64,000 nt of DNA from a virus: positions 1 to 64,000 of the IMG/VR virus record IMGVR_UViG_3300003690_003472; one strand, 5' to 3'. Both the position numbers and the translations under genes were made by a program. Within the stretch, counting starts at the first letter, position 1; every line of letters begins with the position of its first letter. Below are positions 43,301 through 52,351 of the stretch, one piece after another. The notes below the pieces were generated by a model that saw only the letters and a list, made by a program, of their open reading frames with translations, did not search any database and was not told the DNA's origin.

Positions 43301-43486
43301 ACTCTTTATATGCACCTGCGACATTCCGGCAAAGGCCAGTTCAAGTCGTACGCGAATGTATTGAGGATGGCATGGCATTCAGGCGGCTATGATTCAGTGT
43401 CCCAGGGTAACGAATCAACAGGGAAGTCGCCAAAGAAAGTAAGAAAAGTTCCATGGTCCGCGGGCACCGGGCCCAACCCACTTTGA
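40370..43486 (+). CDS. Baseplate hub / cell-wall-degrading protein with Amidase_2 domain
   Basis: 1038 aa, GTG start. The N-terminal 200 residues include a beta-barrel-like region (PGDLVKVEIANKGAISRLYCTG). About 270-560 look like an alpha/beta-hydrolase or esterase fold (RQMLIYVPVG..., EIIYWFHNS, FVLVVPEMLWSR, TLVGDRYGSAALG) with no intact GxSxG nucleophile elbow. From about 790 a peptidoglycan amidase starts: TTIVMHQSC, GTHFTIDKSGKIQQHVD and STAHAG supply the zinc His and core residues. The protein probably hydrolyses cell wall during DNA injection, like a gp5-type tail lysozyme. Confidence 0.75.
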   Translation: MGSIINRLPSTPRKALASFNIPPGYLNDFNVDDIDFESIDFQSESPESILNRVRDKVFSSNKFKTSGTLIGVLMRTDKDFSEHCTSLEIAAGSGQAPKSRKYALNTYKIRIPELHFMLPVPNSVTTPDKQDKIIMDSYPTIQAADTSVNNQPMLPGDLVKVEIANKGAISRLYCTGPLDPKATGMSRYDKEKCYADCLAEFTQGGSVGDCAGQGENLAKLNSGIPPISTGGLVSLHNEIRGPYNKPAENWLAKIIKGLQANNKYKGVVWLGPMGDGSDNDDLERVQPAKGGRQMLIYVPVGVNLKSRIEIIYWFHNSADFADNNSPKTLWTGLQEPLSTMLKKAGNKDVRNFVLVVPEMLWSRGKDYKSGQTKRVQAKINLKPFESKRYRDRHWGAWGFDGKIKNDLSVKPSDGTPVAMSATNTSPAGAAVGGDISKLHTKVLKVLEEINGSATVSNPWITLVGDRYGSAALGVLARKSSSGFDVFDGKPPNKIQYFHGGYSGTPLNAYCDNDLYHIINSIGSSVALEVHLGDPKTNELDGTPASFVPRRAAAAFFGSLNSASKLGTEFNEALQSVNNTISKAGFESTGVNIKENEDDIMNEYAAANAAHGELKKLYDKGLGFISGGKTVRMSGPWKNIVFKKWNDTNTYKWLTWLSVPGEVPTAFSIETAEDELNSNPTKPGTQTCKTPAAYDKDGKAYDKDGNPLPACNLKSTEDLCPKGSLKNHTPKPIPPEQVAACEKACGIVGASEKAHDGKFFNQADAHPIENLIMGVPAPNFKSNDRKRDPSKITTIVMHQSCVPSRSGTIRTLNGGNKGNLWLGTHFTIDKSGKIQQHVDPERSTAHAGSKFNSKSIGIDILTWCKYGETKSSGLKDRDAAWAAGTDAQSKFAKKYGVAAINQLIKTGLGWKGMQVVGNLTMFEKTYQLVKALVAKYPSLQFKFPGATPGGYLFDQGPGNTGIVAHGHVSGARSDGRYITLYMHLRHSGKGQFKSYANVLRMAWHSGGYDSVSQGNESTGKSPKKVRKVPWSAGTGPNPL

Positions 43487-43510
43487 CCCAAAAGGATAGG
43501 AGAAATAATT

Positions 43511-44620
43511 ATGGATTTTGATACAGGAACATCTAGTCCAGGAGTACCGCCGTTAGGTGACCCTTTGACGCCCTCCGGTTGGAATCGCGATTGGAGACCA
43601 CCATCTTTATTTGCCGATTTTAAAGACGCAGATATGCCAGAAGAAGAGTTGGCAAGTTATAGCGGAATTGATGGTGCGCCAAGTAGCGAACTTTATTCTC
43701 TTTTGAATGCCGATAAAGCAACTGAAAGAGTGCTTGAAACCCAATATGGTTCCCACATTCGAATCGGCCGGGATCGAATGAACGAAAAGGATGATCCAAA
43801 AAGTGGAAAAAATTACGAATTTGGAGATGGATACGGCCCCGCCGGTGCCGCAGGTTGTGGTGCAGTTGATATTGTTGCCGGTTTAAATTCTATTGGTTTA
43901 TGGACCCCCGAAAGAAATGCGATGGGCATGCCGAATCCCACCGCACTTCCAAGACCTCCTGAGCCACCACTTAAAGTAAATCCAAATTATGCGCGCGACG
44001 CAGCAAGAGTATATATTTCTGCGCAGTGTGACGTTGATAGGCTGTTTGATTTGCAGAAAGGTACTATTGCTCCCAGTCCGGGAAAATCAGCAGCAGTAGT
44101 TAAGGCAGATCAAGTTAGAATTATTGGACGCGAAGGCGTTAAAATTCAGACCGGCACAGAGGAGACAAATTCTTTTGGACGTCCAGCGATGGCAGTTACT
44201 CCCATTAATTTTATTGCAGGTGATGCTCCACCATCTATGATGCAACCATTAGCAAAAGGAAAAAACGTTTTGAAGTCTTTAAATTCTTTACTGGATAGAA
44301 TTAATCAATTATCTGGAATTGTAGATAAATTTCTTCAATTTCAAATGAAGTTTAATGGAGCCATAATGGCTCACACACACCCTGACGGCGTGGCGATAAG
44401 TATTGGAGTTTTATCCGGCGCAGGCCCAACGGCTTTTATGAATGGATCTGTTTTGATGTCGTGGGATATGTCAGTGACTGGTTTTGAAGCTTGCATATCG
44501 GGACTCCTTGCCAAAAAAGATCTTATGATATTTAAGGGTGCAATGGTAGGGACCAAATTGGAAGGGTTACATCAATTTAGTCCTAAATATATTTGCAGTC
44601 GACAAGTTTTTACAAGTTAA
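43511..44620 (+). CDS. Probable baseplate/tail-spike structural protein
   Basis: 369 aa with a strong SD (TAGGAGAAA) before ATG 43511. A Pro/Gly-rich N-terminus is followed by a beta-rich region with HIRIGRDRMN, ADQVRIIGREGVKIQTG and NFIAGD, like the short-repeat strands of phage spike and tail-tip proteins. A helical segment (KGKNVLKSLNSLLDRINQLSGIVDKFLQFQ) and a Gly-rich end with HTHPDGV follow. Position between the amidase hub and the giant virion protein supports a structural role; no family is assigned. Confidence 0.55.
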   Translation: MDFDTGTSSPGVPPLGDPLTPSGWNRDWRPPSLFADFKDADMPEEELASYSGIDGAPSSELYSLLNADKATERVLETQYGSHIRIGRDRMNEKDDPKSGKNYEFGDGYGPAGAAGCGAVDIVAGLNSIGLWTPERNAMGMPNPTALPRPPEPPLKVNPNYARDAARVYISAQCDVDRLFDLQKGTIAPSPGKSAAVVKADQVRIIGREGVKIQTGTEETNSFGRPAMAVTPINFIAGDAPPSMMQPLAKGKNVLKSLNSLLDRINQLSGIVDKFLQFQMKFNGAIMAHTHPDGVAISIGVLSGAGPTAFMNGSVLMSWDMSVTGFEACISGLLAKKDLMIFKGAMVGTKLEGLHQFSPKYICSRQVFTS

Positions 44621-44643
44621 ACAATTATGAATGAGGTTAGATA

Positions 44644-47600
44644 ATGGCAGCCATTTATGGAACAGAAAAAGTAAAACAAGCAGCACGAAGAATTTGGTAT
44701 AAGCTAACAAAACAACCAGAAAAAGGTTTCATAGTGCAGATTGGAACTGAAGATAAAACCGTTACCGTTAAAGGTAAAGACTATCCTGTAATTGGCGCCC
44801 CCACATATAATATGAGTAGAGAGTTCTTTATAACTGCCATGGCAGCCGAATATGCAGCAACTTGGGCACAAAAAGATGAAAATAAAGATAAACAGTGGAC
44901 AGATTATATAAAAGAAAAACAAAGAGAATACAAGATGGGCAATGGTACCGTTGGACCCACTTTCGGAGCGCTTTCTTCGGGTGCAGAAATAGAAGACAAG
45001 ATTGATTGGTGGCGCCAAAAGAAAGCACACCTATCGCCAAATAGAATGTACTATGTTGTTCCTTTGGTTTTTGACAAAGTATTTAATAATTCTGCTCTCA
45101 AAGATTACATCGACCCCAACACTGAAAAATTAAAAATTTCAGATGGAATATTTAAAAATTTTCAAAAAGAAGAAGAAAAAGAAGATGAATTTTTAAATGG
45201 CATCAAAAGAATGGCTTTACAAAAGTTGGCTCTTAACTTATCAAAAGCGCTAACACACGATAACAAACAAGACGATGCAGCTAATTATGGCTTTTTTCCA
45301 ATCGGCTCTACAATAGTAAAAGAAACGACAAGCGGACCAGAGGAGATACAAATAGCCGAACATTGGTACATGGAAGCTCGTGGCAAAGAATATCAAAGAG
45401 TGTGGATAAAGGTTTTATTTGACAAAGATTGGATAGATGGATTGCCAAATAAAACTGATTCTTCATTAGACTTTACTCAAGTAACTCGCGAGGTTATGAT
45501 ATTTGCAAAAGATTTTCATAAACAACTAGAAGATCTTAAAATGATATTATATCACCTAGATGTTCAATTAAGAGGTAGTAACAACGTTGATGAAGCATAC
45601 CCAGCTATTGACATGTCTTTTGATGCAAACTGTACTGCTGGCAAAGTAGACAAAATATTTGAAGTTATTAATAACTTTTTAATTGCCAATGGAAAGCCAG
45701 ATCTAACAAACCCTGGCGACGCTCCTACAAATGCAGCAATACAATTTGGTTTTACTGAAGGCTTAGGCCTACAATATGTGGCATATAGTGATATGCCAGA
45801 TTGTTTGTGCGATCAAGAAAACTTAAATGCATATACCTTAAAAAAAGGCATTGATCAATTAAAAAACACACCTCCCATAGATCAACAAACCATTAATGGC
45901 TTTTTATATTACCTGCCAGAAATCACTAGCAAATATGCTAAATATTTTAAAACAAGCAATAAAAAAGCTGCTTTATTTGGAACGGAGCAATCATGGGTTG
46001 AATTTATACAGACATACGTATACCCAGAAACACCAATAATTCACTTAGTACCTGGATCTGATACAGATGATGATTCATTTTATATTTCTGCAATTCAAGA
46101 TATAATGGCCAATCCCGTTTGGGCCAAAGTTGCTGGCGGCGATTATATTAAAGATCCAATGAATTTATTGAGCCAAGAAATAAAAGATACAGTTTTGGCA
46201 GCTTCCAACGTTCAAAATATAAACGCTGGCGATGGCGCCCTCATGGAAGCTTTACACTCCGAACTGTTATCGATGACAGCACTTTATGATCAACTACTCA
46301 ACAGAATACCCATGGTAGATCTAATAAAAATGGCAGCTATAATGATTTTTAAGTGTATTGCTGGTGACGATTTAAAGAAGAGATTATGTAAGATGGCGCT
46401 AGAGAATATTCCAATCGAAGAGATCAGAATAGTATTATATCCTTGTTTGATGGAATTGGGCGAAGAAGGCGAAGCGGGAATAATAAAGCTTGAAGAACAA
46501 ATAACAGGCAGAAAAGGCATGTTATATGAATGGGCCAACGAACGCTTTCCAGATAAATTCCCACAAGATGGTGAGGCAGACGCCGCCGCCATGGCACAAA
46601 TGACAAAATTATATTGTGCAGATCCAAATTTTGCTAGCAAACTAGGAAGATCCCCAGATGATTTTAATCATGAATTGGCTGCGTGGGTTGACGATTCGGC
46701 CACCATGGCTATTTGCGATTGCGCAATCGAATTATATGGTAAAGCATTAGAATTATATAATAATGTTCAAGACCTCGCAGAAGATATTATTGATGCTGTC
46801 AATTCAGAAAAGAGCAAAGCAAAATCAATTGAAATGCAAGCAACCATATCTTTAGAAAGAATTTTTATGCCATTTTATAATGGAATAATAGACTTTTTAG
46901 ATAATTTTGGTAAAATGATTCTTAATGCACTAGTAGAAATGGTTAAACAAATAATAGTTTCTGCAGTATTAGTTACCCTTCAATATGTAAAAGCTGAAAT
47001 ATTAGGAAATCTTATGAAAGATTTGTGCGGCGGCAAAGGATTTTCTGGCCAAAACTTTGGCGATTTTATTATGGGACAGGAACTCTATAAAGATAAAGGA
47101 GAATTTGGACCATCTAAAATTCTCGAAAAGTTTGATATTAAAAATCTTAAAGGCTATTTCGGTGAAGATATACAAAGACTTTGGGATAGTATTTCAAGTT
47201 TGCATGAAGGTTATAGCCCAAGCGAGATTCAACGTATATTTACTACTCCATGTAACGACAATTCGGCCAATTCTATATATCAAAAACTACAAGCAGATTG
47301 GGCGGATCCGGCAGTTATTAGTAAATTATCTAGTGCATACCCAGGCATTCCACTGAATGAATTGTTGGCCGCCTCCGAAACAACAAATAAATCAGGAACA
47401 GAATTTCCTTTTACACCTCAAGATGGAACAGATATAGATATAACAAAGGAGTTAAACGGCCTCCCATCAGTTGGTGATATTCATGATTTTTGTAATGCTT
47501 TTGGAAAAACACTTGATAGATCGAAATTAGATCAATATCAACAAAATTATTTACAAACAAAACAAATACTTTGTGATTTATGCACGCCCGGTTCTGGCTT

Positions 47601-50600
47601 CGCTGAAGTTTTAGCAGCCTCTCTTGGAGACAAAGATGTTCTGCCACTCACCGAAGGAGAACAAGACAAGATGTGGAAAGATCTTGAATCTTTCTTTCCA
47701 CTTATAGATCCTCAACGCATGCAAGATAATATTCCTCCAATGTTTTGTGGCCCATGTACTCCTCGTCAACGCGGTATGGAACCGCTAATGCCCAAACAAA
47801 CTCACGAAACTCAAGTGTTTGCACAAGAAAAAATAAACAGAGACACATATAAGATTATTGATGAGGCTTTTAATAATGATTTATCGGTTTATAAAGGTAT
47901 TATTACAGAAACTGCAGCGCGACTAGGTGATTATCAAAAACAATTATTAGATGAAATTAATAAGCTGACTATTGTTATGTCAGGATCTAATCCACCACAT
48001 TATACAGCGAATATCATGGGCATTATGATACCAGACCAAGAAGAAGGAAAATATATGGGCGAAGACGGTAATCTGGCAACTTTTACCCCATTCGAAGCTA
48101 TGTCCTTTGCTTCGCTTCAAGTAGCAAATAATTATAAAATTCAAGAAGCAGAAGGAACAGCATTTGTAGCTGGCTCATTACGCGACTTGATTTTAAAAAT
48201 AATCGAAACAGACAATGCAGACCAAATAACAAGCTTTAATGAAGTTGAACAATATGCAGAACTTTCATATGAAATACCAAACACTCCATATCATATGTAT
48301 ACAATTTTTAATTTTGGCGACAAAGAACAAACCTTTAAATATGAAGGAAAAGAATTCGCAAAAATAAAACCAGGAAGTATAAAAATTATTGTTATGAATA
48401 CACATGCAGATGATATTGATTATGAATGGCCAAAATCTGATTCTTTGGCCGAAGAAGATCAAATGAAAAATTTTGATATGAATTCAGTACCATTTTTCTT
48501 GATGTTAAATTATCAGAACTATAACCAAAAGGTTCCGGCGGACTTTTATCTAGAATTTACCAACGCCTTATCTGCAGAGGGAATTAGCTTTTTAAAATCT
48601 TTGATACCAATTGCATCAAGTTATATTTTTGAAACAGTATTTTTGCGAGGAACACAGTATGATTTATTTAATGCACAAAAATTTTCAAATCTTCCACTAA
48701 CAAATGAAGAAGCAAAAAAACATTGTATTGGTAATGCTGGTGCCACACCACTATTAGATACTGAAAAAATGATAGACGATGTTAACAAAACTCGCGAAGC
48801 ATTAGAATGCGTTATTAGTTTTTTTGATAATCCAGACGCCGTACAAATATCAAACATTTATGGTCTTTATAAAATGATGATAAAAATTTGTATTATTGAA
48901 GAGTGTTTAAAAAACATTTTTGCATTTGGATTTATAAAAATATCTGATGTTTTGGAAACAAATGCTTATATGGATTATATGCTTAGAAACATAAAAGAGC
49001 TAGTTGATAGCGGATTAGGCGAGTCCGGATACAGCAAACTTCTTGAATATTCAGAAAAAATAGTTAATGGACGCTATCAACTGGGCCAACTTGATGAAGA
49101 TGAAGATCTAACTGCTTTAAAATCAAAAGAACAATGTTTAGAAATTTTAGTCAAAGAATCCGCATTAGAAATTAGTGATATATTTGACAATAGGGTAAAG
49201 TATCTTGTTGATCCTGAATGGGAAGAGAAAATGATTGCTTTTCAAGATATAGTAGATGAAGGAGAGCCACCAAACTTATTGCCACGATTTATTCAATATG
49301 CAATTAATCCTGTATATATGGATCCTCTTTATCATTCCATGCCAATTCCATCCGAAGGCTGGGTGTCCACGGGCGGATCAGAAGATGACCAATTTATGCC
49401 AATAGCAAGTATACCTGCTTTTATAAACTCTGTTGATGAAACTTTTCCATTTCCAATAGAAACACCCATGGGAGAAGAATATAAGTATAATGGTGGATTG
49501 TTTTTTGAACCATATATACGTGTAGAATCTAAACTAGAAGGGTCGACTTTTGAATGGAATGCAGAAAACGCAATAACGGAATTTTGGGTAAAATTTAAAA
49601 AAGCATATTATCTCAAAAAAGAACGACTTTTTGGCAACAAACCCGAACTGGTCGGGTATAGTCTAGGACTTGGTTCGGTTAAGGGGGTAGAAAACAGTCC
49701 ACCTTCCGTATTTGCTGGCGGGGGATTTGGCTCCACCGCCGAGCATGTTGACCACTCTTATAAGCTGAAGCATGAACATGGAAAATATGTACCTAATTTT
49801 AATGAAGGTCTAGTAGACACTCAGACTCATGAAGCGCGTCAGCAAATGTATGATTTCATAGATGATATGATTGGCATAATTGATGACGCGGACTCGCTTC
49901 TCGATTCGCCTTTATTCTTGAGATTTTTTAAAACTTTCTTTGCCCCCATGGGGCCTTCTTGGAATATTCCAAATGCCATTGATTGGAATGAGGTCGGGAT
50001 GTCCGGGAACGCAAAATGGTTGGGCCGCTCGCTTTCATTCATAGTTTCTTCTCTGGCTGGCCCAGCCGGATCCGATGGATACAGCGCCGACGGTATTCTT
50101 GGAAAAGATCTTTGGACAGCAAATTATCACAATGTTGGTACGGATGATTTATCTCAAGATTCAAGCTTCACGTGGCTAAATGGGCATTATTGGTGGCAAA
50201 ATAGCCCCCTAGGCGGATATATTGAACCAGGGAAGATAGGGAACTTAAATTATGCAAACAGAGGATGTACATCCTTTAATTTAGCAGGTATAGCTCCTGG
50301 CAGCGGCCCAGCATGCGCTGAGATCCCTGGAACCGATTCGGGGTTTGGGCCCGAGATCATCTGCAATCTCGATGAAGAAGGCGATGAAGGTAAAAGTATG
50401 ATAGCTAGCTTTTATTATGGCAAAAGCAGAAGACTTATCAGGAACGGTGTTGCATCATATGAAGGTATCTTTACCAATTTAAAAAACTTGGATGCAAATT
50501 TAATGAAATGGACAGGCGCGCTTCCAGGAAATGACGCCATTCGCGCTTCGTTAGGCGAGTTGTTGACATGGGAAGGGATCGAATTTGAGCCACTACAAAC

Positions 50601-51870
50601 TTATTTAAATAACTACAATGATTCCAAATTGAACGGCGGTGTGGGAGCGGGCACGGCATGGACGCGCCAGTATCAATACGAAGCCATTTTTTGGTCTGTT
50701 ATAAGAGATACATGCTTAGACAGTCCTTTTGATTTGTGGTTTGATTTTTCACTAGGAATGAGGCTTAATTTAGTGGTGCCAGTGGAACAGAGCGGCAAAC
50801 TTCAATCGCAGCTATTTTCTAAAGTCATAGATGAGGCAGGGAAGGTCTATATTAATAATATTGATGCTGTTAGCCGTCAAAAATATATTGATGATAAAGC
50901 GTTTATAATTAAACACGGGATTAAAGATGAAAAGCCCCCCCCCGGCGCGCCCGAGTCGAGTTATACTGAAGAAAGCCGATGGATGTGTATACCATTAGAT
51001 TCTGTAGAATTTTCTGCTGAAGAATTTTGCAATCTCGTTGGCGATGTAGCCAAGACGTCCACTGCATCAGACTTTTCCGACAAATCTCCATGGGGACAAA
51101 TATTTTATAGAGACGACGCGAACCAGCTGAGCCTTTTACAAGATTTTAATTCCGATTATATGGGCACTGATCGTATACCAACTATAGTTCACACAAAAAC
51201 AGGGTCGCCATGGCTGGATAAGACAGCGCCGACCAATTGGACAACTAGACCAACTTTGTGGGCGATATCAGCATTAATAAATCACAACACAATGGATTTA
51301 AAAAAGGAAGGAGTACCTGATACACAAAAAGGTTGGCACAGAGATCTACTTGGAGTTTTAAAAGCGGAATTATCAAATAAAATTTTAGGCATGAAGGGGA
51401 AATATGGAGATTATTCTGGTAATGGTGTGAACCCATTACTTAGTGAAATAATGCCCATTAAAGAAAGTATATTAACCACTGTATTTTTATATAGATATTC
51501 TATGCAAGCTACATATCCTAAATTAGATACTATTTTAAAACCAGTGAAGGACACCATAAACACTTACATTGAACAATATTGGGCAGCTATTAATGGTGAT
51601 TATTCATTTATGAATGATAAAATGAGTATAGATCCTGGTGACAAAATAGACCACTCAACAGATCCTGCAGAGATCGCAAATCAATTTTTCGTGTTAATAT
51701 TACAAATGGCTGCAAACATGATTGATCCAACTTGGAAAACACCATGGTTTCTGCCTGGCCCCTTAACTCCGGTTGGGATGATAGCCAAAGGCTTGTCTTA
51801 TGATGGCAGCGACGATAAAGATGTCGAAGATCTTCCTGAAGACGTCTTTGATCAAGAAGAATGTGAATAA
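44644..51870 (+). CDS. Giant virion structural protein (2408 aa), unassigned
   Basis: Uninterrupted 7.2-kb gene after a short gap. The composition is mixed alpha/beta with many acidic and aromatic residues. It has no long coiled coil, so it is not an obvious tape measure. A hydrophobic helical stretch near residues 762-790 (ALVEMVKQIIVSAVLVTL) stands out. Several Cys-rich patches occur (CGPCTPRQRG, FCNAFGKT, LCDLCTPG). It lies between hub and wedge genes, so it is most likely a baseplate or tail-tip component. The 3' third has more GC-rich codons than the middle. No domain is recognised with confidence. Confidence 0.6.
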   Translation: MAAIYGTEKVKQAARRIWYKLTKQPEKGFIVQIGTEDKTVTVKGKDYPVIGAPTYNMSREFFITAMAAEYAATWAQKDENKDKQWTDYIKEKQREYKMGNGTVGPTFGALSSGAEIEDKIDWWRQKKAHLSPNRMYYVVPLVFDKVFNNSALKDYIDPNTEKLKISDGIFKNFQKEEEKEDEFLNGIKRMALQKLALNLSKALTHDNKQDDAANYGFFPIGSTIVKETTSGPEEIQIAEHWYMEARGKEYQRVWIKVLFDKDWIDGLPNKTDSSLDFTQVTREVMIFAKDFHKQLEDLKMILYHLDVQLRGSNNVDEAYPAIDMSFDANCTAGKVDKIFEVINNFLIANGKPDLTNPGDAPTNAAIQFGFTEGLGLQYVAYSDMPDCLCDQENLNAYTLKKGIDQLKNTPPIDQQTINGFLYYLPEITSKYAKYFKTSNKKAALFGTEQSWVEFIQTYVYPETPIIHLVPGSDTDDDSFYISAIQDIMANPVWAKVAGGDYIKDPMNLLSQEIKDTVLAASNVQNINAGDGALMEALHSELLSMTALYDQLLNRIPMVDLIKMAAIMIFKCIAGDDLKKRLCKMALENIPIEEIRIVLYPCLMELGEEGEAGIIKLEEQITGRKGMLYEWANERFPDKFPQDGEADAAAMAQMTKLYCADPNFASKLGRSPDDFNHELAAWVDDSATMAICDCAIELYGKALELYNNVQDLAEDIIDAVNSEKSKAKSIEMQATISLERIFMPFYNGIIDFLDNFGKMILNALVEMVKQIIVSAVLVTLQYVKAEILGNLMKDLCGGKGFSGQNFGDFIMGQELYKDKGEFGPSKILEKFDIKNLKGYFGEDIQRLWDSISSLHEGYSPSEIQRIFTTPCNDNSANSIYQKLQADWADPAVISKLSSAYPGIPLNELLAASETTNKSGTEFPFTPQDGTDIDITKELNGLPSVGDIHDFCNAFGKTLDRSKLDQYQQNYLQTKQILCDLCTPGSGFAEVLAASLGDKDVLPLTEGEQDKMWKDLESFFPLIDPQRMQDNIPPMFCGPCTPRQRGMEPLMPKQTHETQVFAQEKINRDTYKIIDEAFNNDLSVYKGIITETAARLGDYQKQLLDEINKLTIVMSGSNPPHYTANIMGIMIPDQEEGKYMGEDGNLATFTPFEAMSFASLQVANNYKIQEAEGTAFVAGSLRDLILKIIETDNADQITSFNEVEQYAELSYEIPNTPYHMYTIFNFGDKEQTFKYEGKEFAKIKPGSIKIIVMNTHADDIDYEWPKSDSLAEEDQMKNFDMNSVPFFLMLNYQNYNQKVPADFYLEFTNALSAEGISFLKSLIPIASSYIFETVFLRGTQYDLFNAQKFSNLPLTNEEAKKHCIGNAGATPLLDTEKMIDDVNKTREALECVISFFDNPDAVQISNIYGLYKMMIKICIIEECLKNIFAFGFIKISDVLETNAYMDYMLRNIKELVDSGLGESGYSKLLEYSEKIVNGRYQLGQLDEDEDLTALKSKEQCLEILVKESALEISDIFDNRVKYLVDPEWEEKMIAFQDIVDEGEPPNLLPRFIQYAINPVYMDPLYHSMPIPSEGWVSTGGSEDDQFMPIASIPAFINSVDETFPFPIETPMGEEYKYNGGLFFEPYIRVESKLEGSTFEWNAENAITEFWVKFKKAYYLKKERLFGNKPELVGYSLGLGSVKGVENSPPSVFAGGGFGSTAEHVDHSYKLKHEHGKYVPNFNEGLVDTQTHEARQQMYDFIDDMIGIIDDADSLLDSPLFLRFFKTFFAPMGPSWNIPNAIDWNEVGMSGNAKWLGRSLSFIVSSLAGPAGSDGYSADGILGKDLWTANYHNVGTDDLSQDSSFTWLNGHYWWQNSPLGGYIEPGKIGNLNYANRGCTSFNLAGIAPGSGPACAEIPGTDSGFGPEIICNLDEEGDEGKSMIASFYYGKSRRLIRNGVASYEGIFTNLKNLDANLMKWTGALPGNDAIRASLGELLTWEGIEFEPLQTYLNNYNDSKLNGGVGAGTAWTRQYQYEAIFWSVIRDTCLDSPFDLWFDFSLGMRLNLVVPVEQSGKLQSQLFSKVIDEAGKVYINNIDAVSRQKYIDDKAFIIKHGIKDEKPPPGAPESSYTEESRWMCIPLDSVEFSAEEFCNLVGDVAKTSTASDFSDKSPWGQIFYRDDANQLSLLQDFNSDYMGTDRIPTIVHTKTGSPWLDKTAPTNWTTRPTLWAISALINHNTMDLKKEGVPDTQKGWHRDLLGVLKAELSNKILGMKGKYGDYSGNGVNPLLSEIMPIKESILTTVFLYRYSMQATYPKLDTILKPVKDTINTYIEQYWAAINGDYSFMNDKMSIDPGDKIDHSTDPAEIANQFFVLILQMAANMIDPTWKTPWFLPGPLTPVGMIAKGLSYDGSDDKDVEDLPEDVFDQEECE

Positions 51871-51914
51871 TACTTAATACTTTAAAAGTCAAAAGAAGAT
51901 AATTTAACTTAATT

Positions 51915-51944
51915 TTGGCAAGATAATAGCAGTAAATTTATGAT
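51915..51944 (+). promoter_or_regulatory. Candidate promoter before the baseplate wedge genes
   Basis: TTGGCA at 51915-51920, an 18-nt spacer and TATGAT at 51939-51944, in the 112-nt gap after the giant gene. GAGGGTT just before ATG 51983 serves as SD. Sigma-70-like rather than T4-late-like. Confidence 0.5.
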
Positions 51945-51982
51945 TTAAGCTCTAATTATTAGAAAAGAGGGTTAAATAAAAG

Positions 51983-52324
51983 ATGACAGTCGGCTATTCT
52001 AAAACATTAAAAGAGGTTATACAACAAAATATAAAAATGATCGTATTAACCTCTCCGGGAGAAAGGATGATGAACCCCTCTTTTGGTGTGGGAGTAAGAG
52101 ATTATTTATTTAGTGCTGAACAGGTGGCCTTTTTAAATCTTAAAAATAAAATACTTGAACAAGTTGGAAAATATTTACCTATTGTACAAATAAAAAACAT
52201 AAATGTGCTTGATGTTAATGCGGATGATGTCACCTCAGATACACAAAGTTTAGGCATAAGAATTATATATAACATTCCAAGCCTAGGTATAAGTGAGAAT
52301 TTAGAAATAACACTTGCTGCATAA
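51983..52324 (+). CDS. gp25-like baseplate wedge protein
   Basis: 113 aa. The GPW/gp25 pattern is plain: an N-terminal helix (KTLKEVIQQNIKMIVLTSPGERMMNPSFGVGVRDYLF), then ILEQVGKYLPIVQIKNINVLDV and a final beta strand with RIIYNIPSLG. The ER..P.FG.g...lF motif is the family signature. gp25-like proteins sit at the base of contractile sheaths and start sheath assembly. This is strong evidence for a contractile (myovirus-type) tail. The gp6-like gene follows 27 nt later. Confidence 0.88.
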   Translation: MTVGYSKTLKEVIQQNIKMIVLTSPGERMMNPSFGVGVRDYLFSAEQVAFLNLKNKILEQVGKYLPIVQIKNINVLDVNADDVTSDTQSLGIRIIYNIPSLGISENLEITLAA

Positions 52325-52351
52325 AGAAATATTATTGAGGAAAAATTAAAG

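Noticed and set aside
44644-51870. Tape-measure protein
   Set aside because: The length would fit, but it lacks the long helical/coiled-coil and hydrophobic repeat character expected and sits amid hub and wedge genes.
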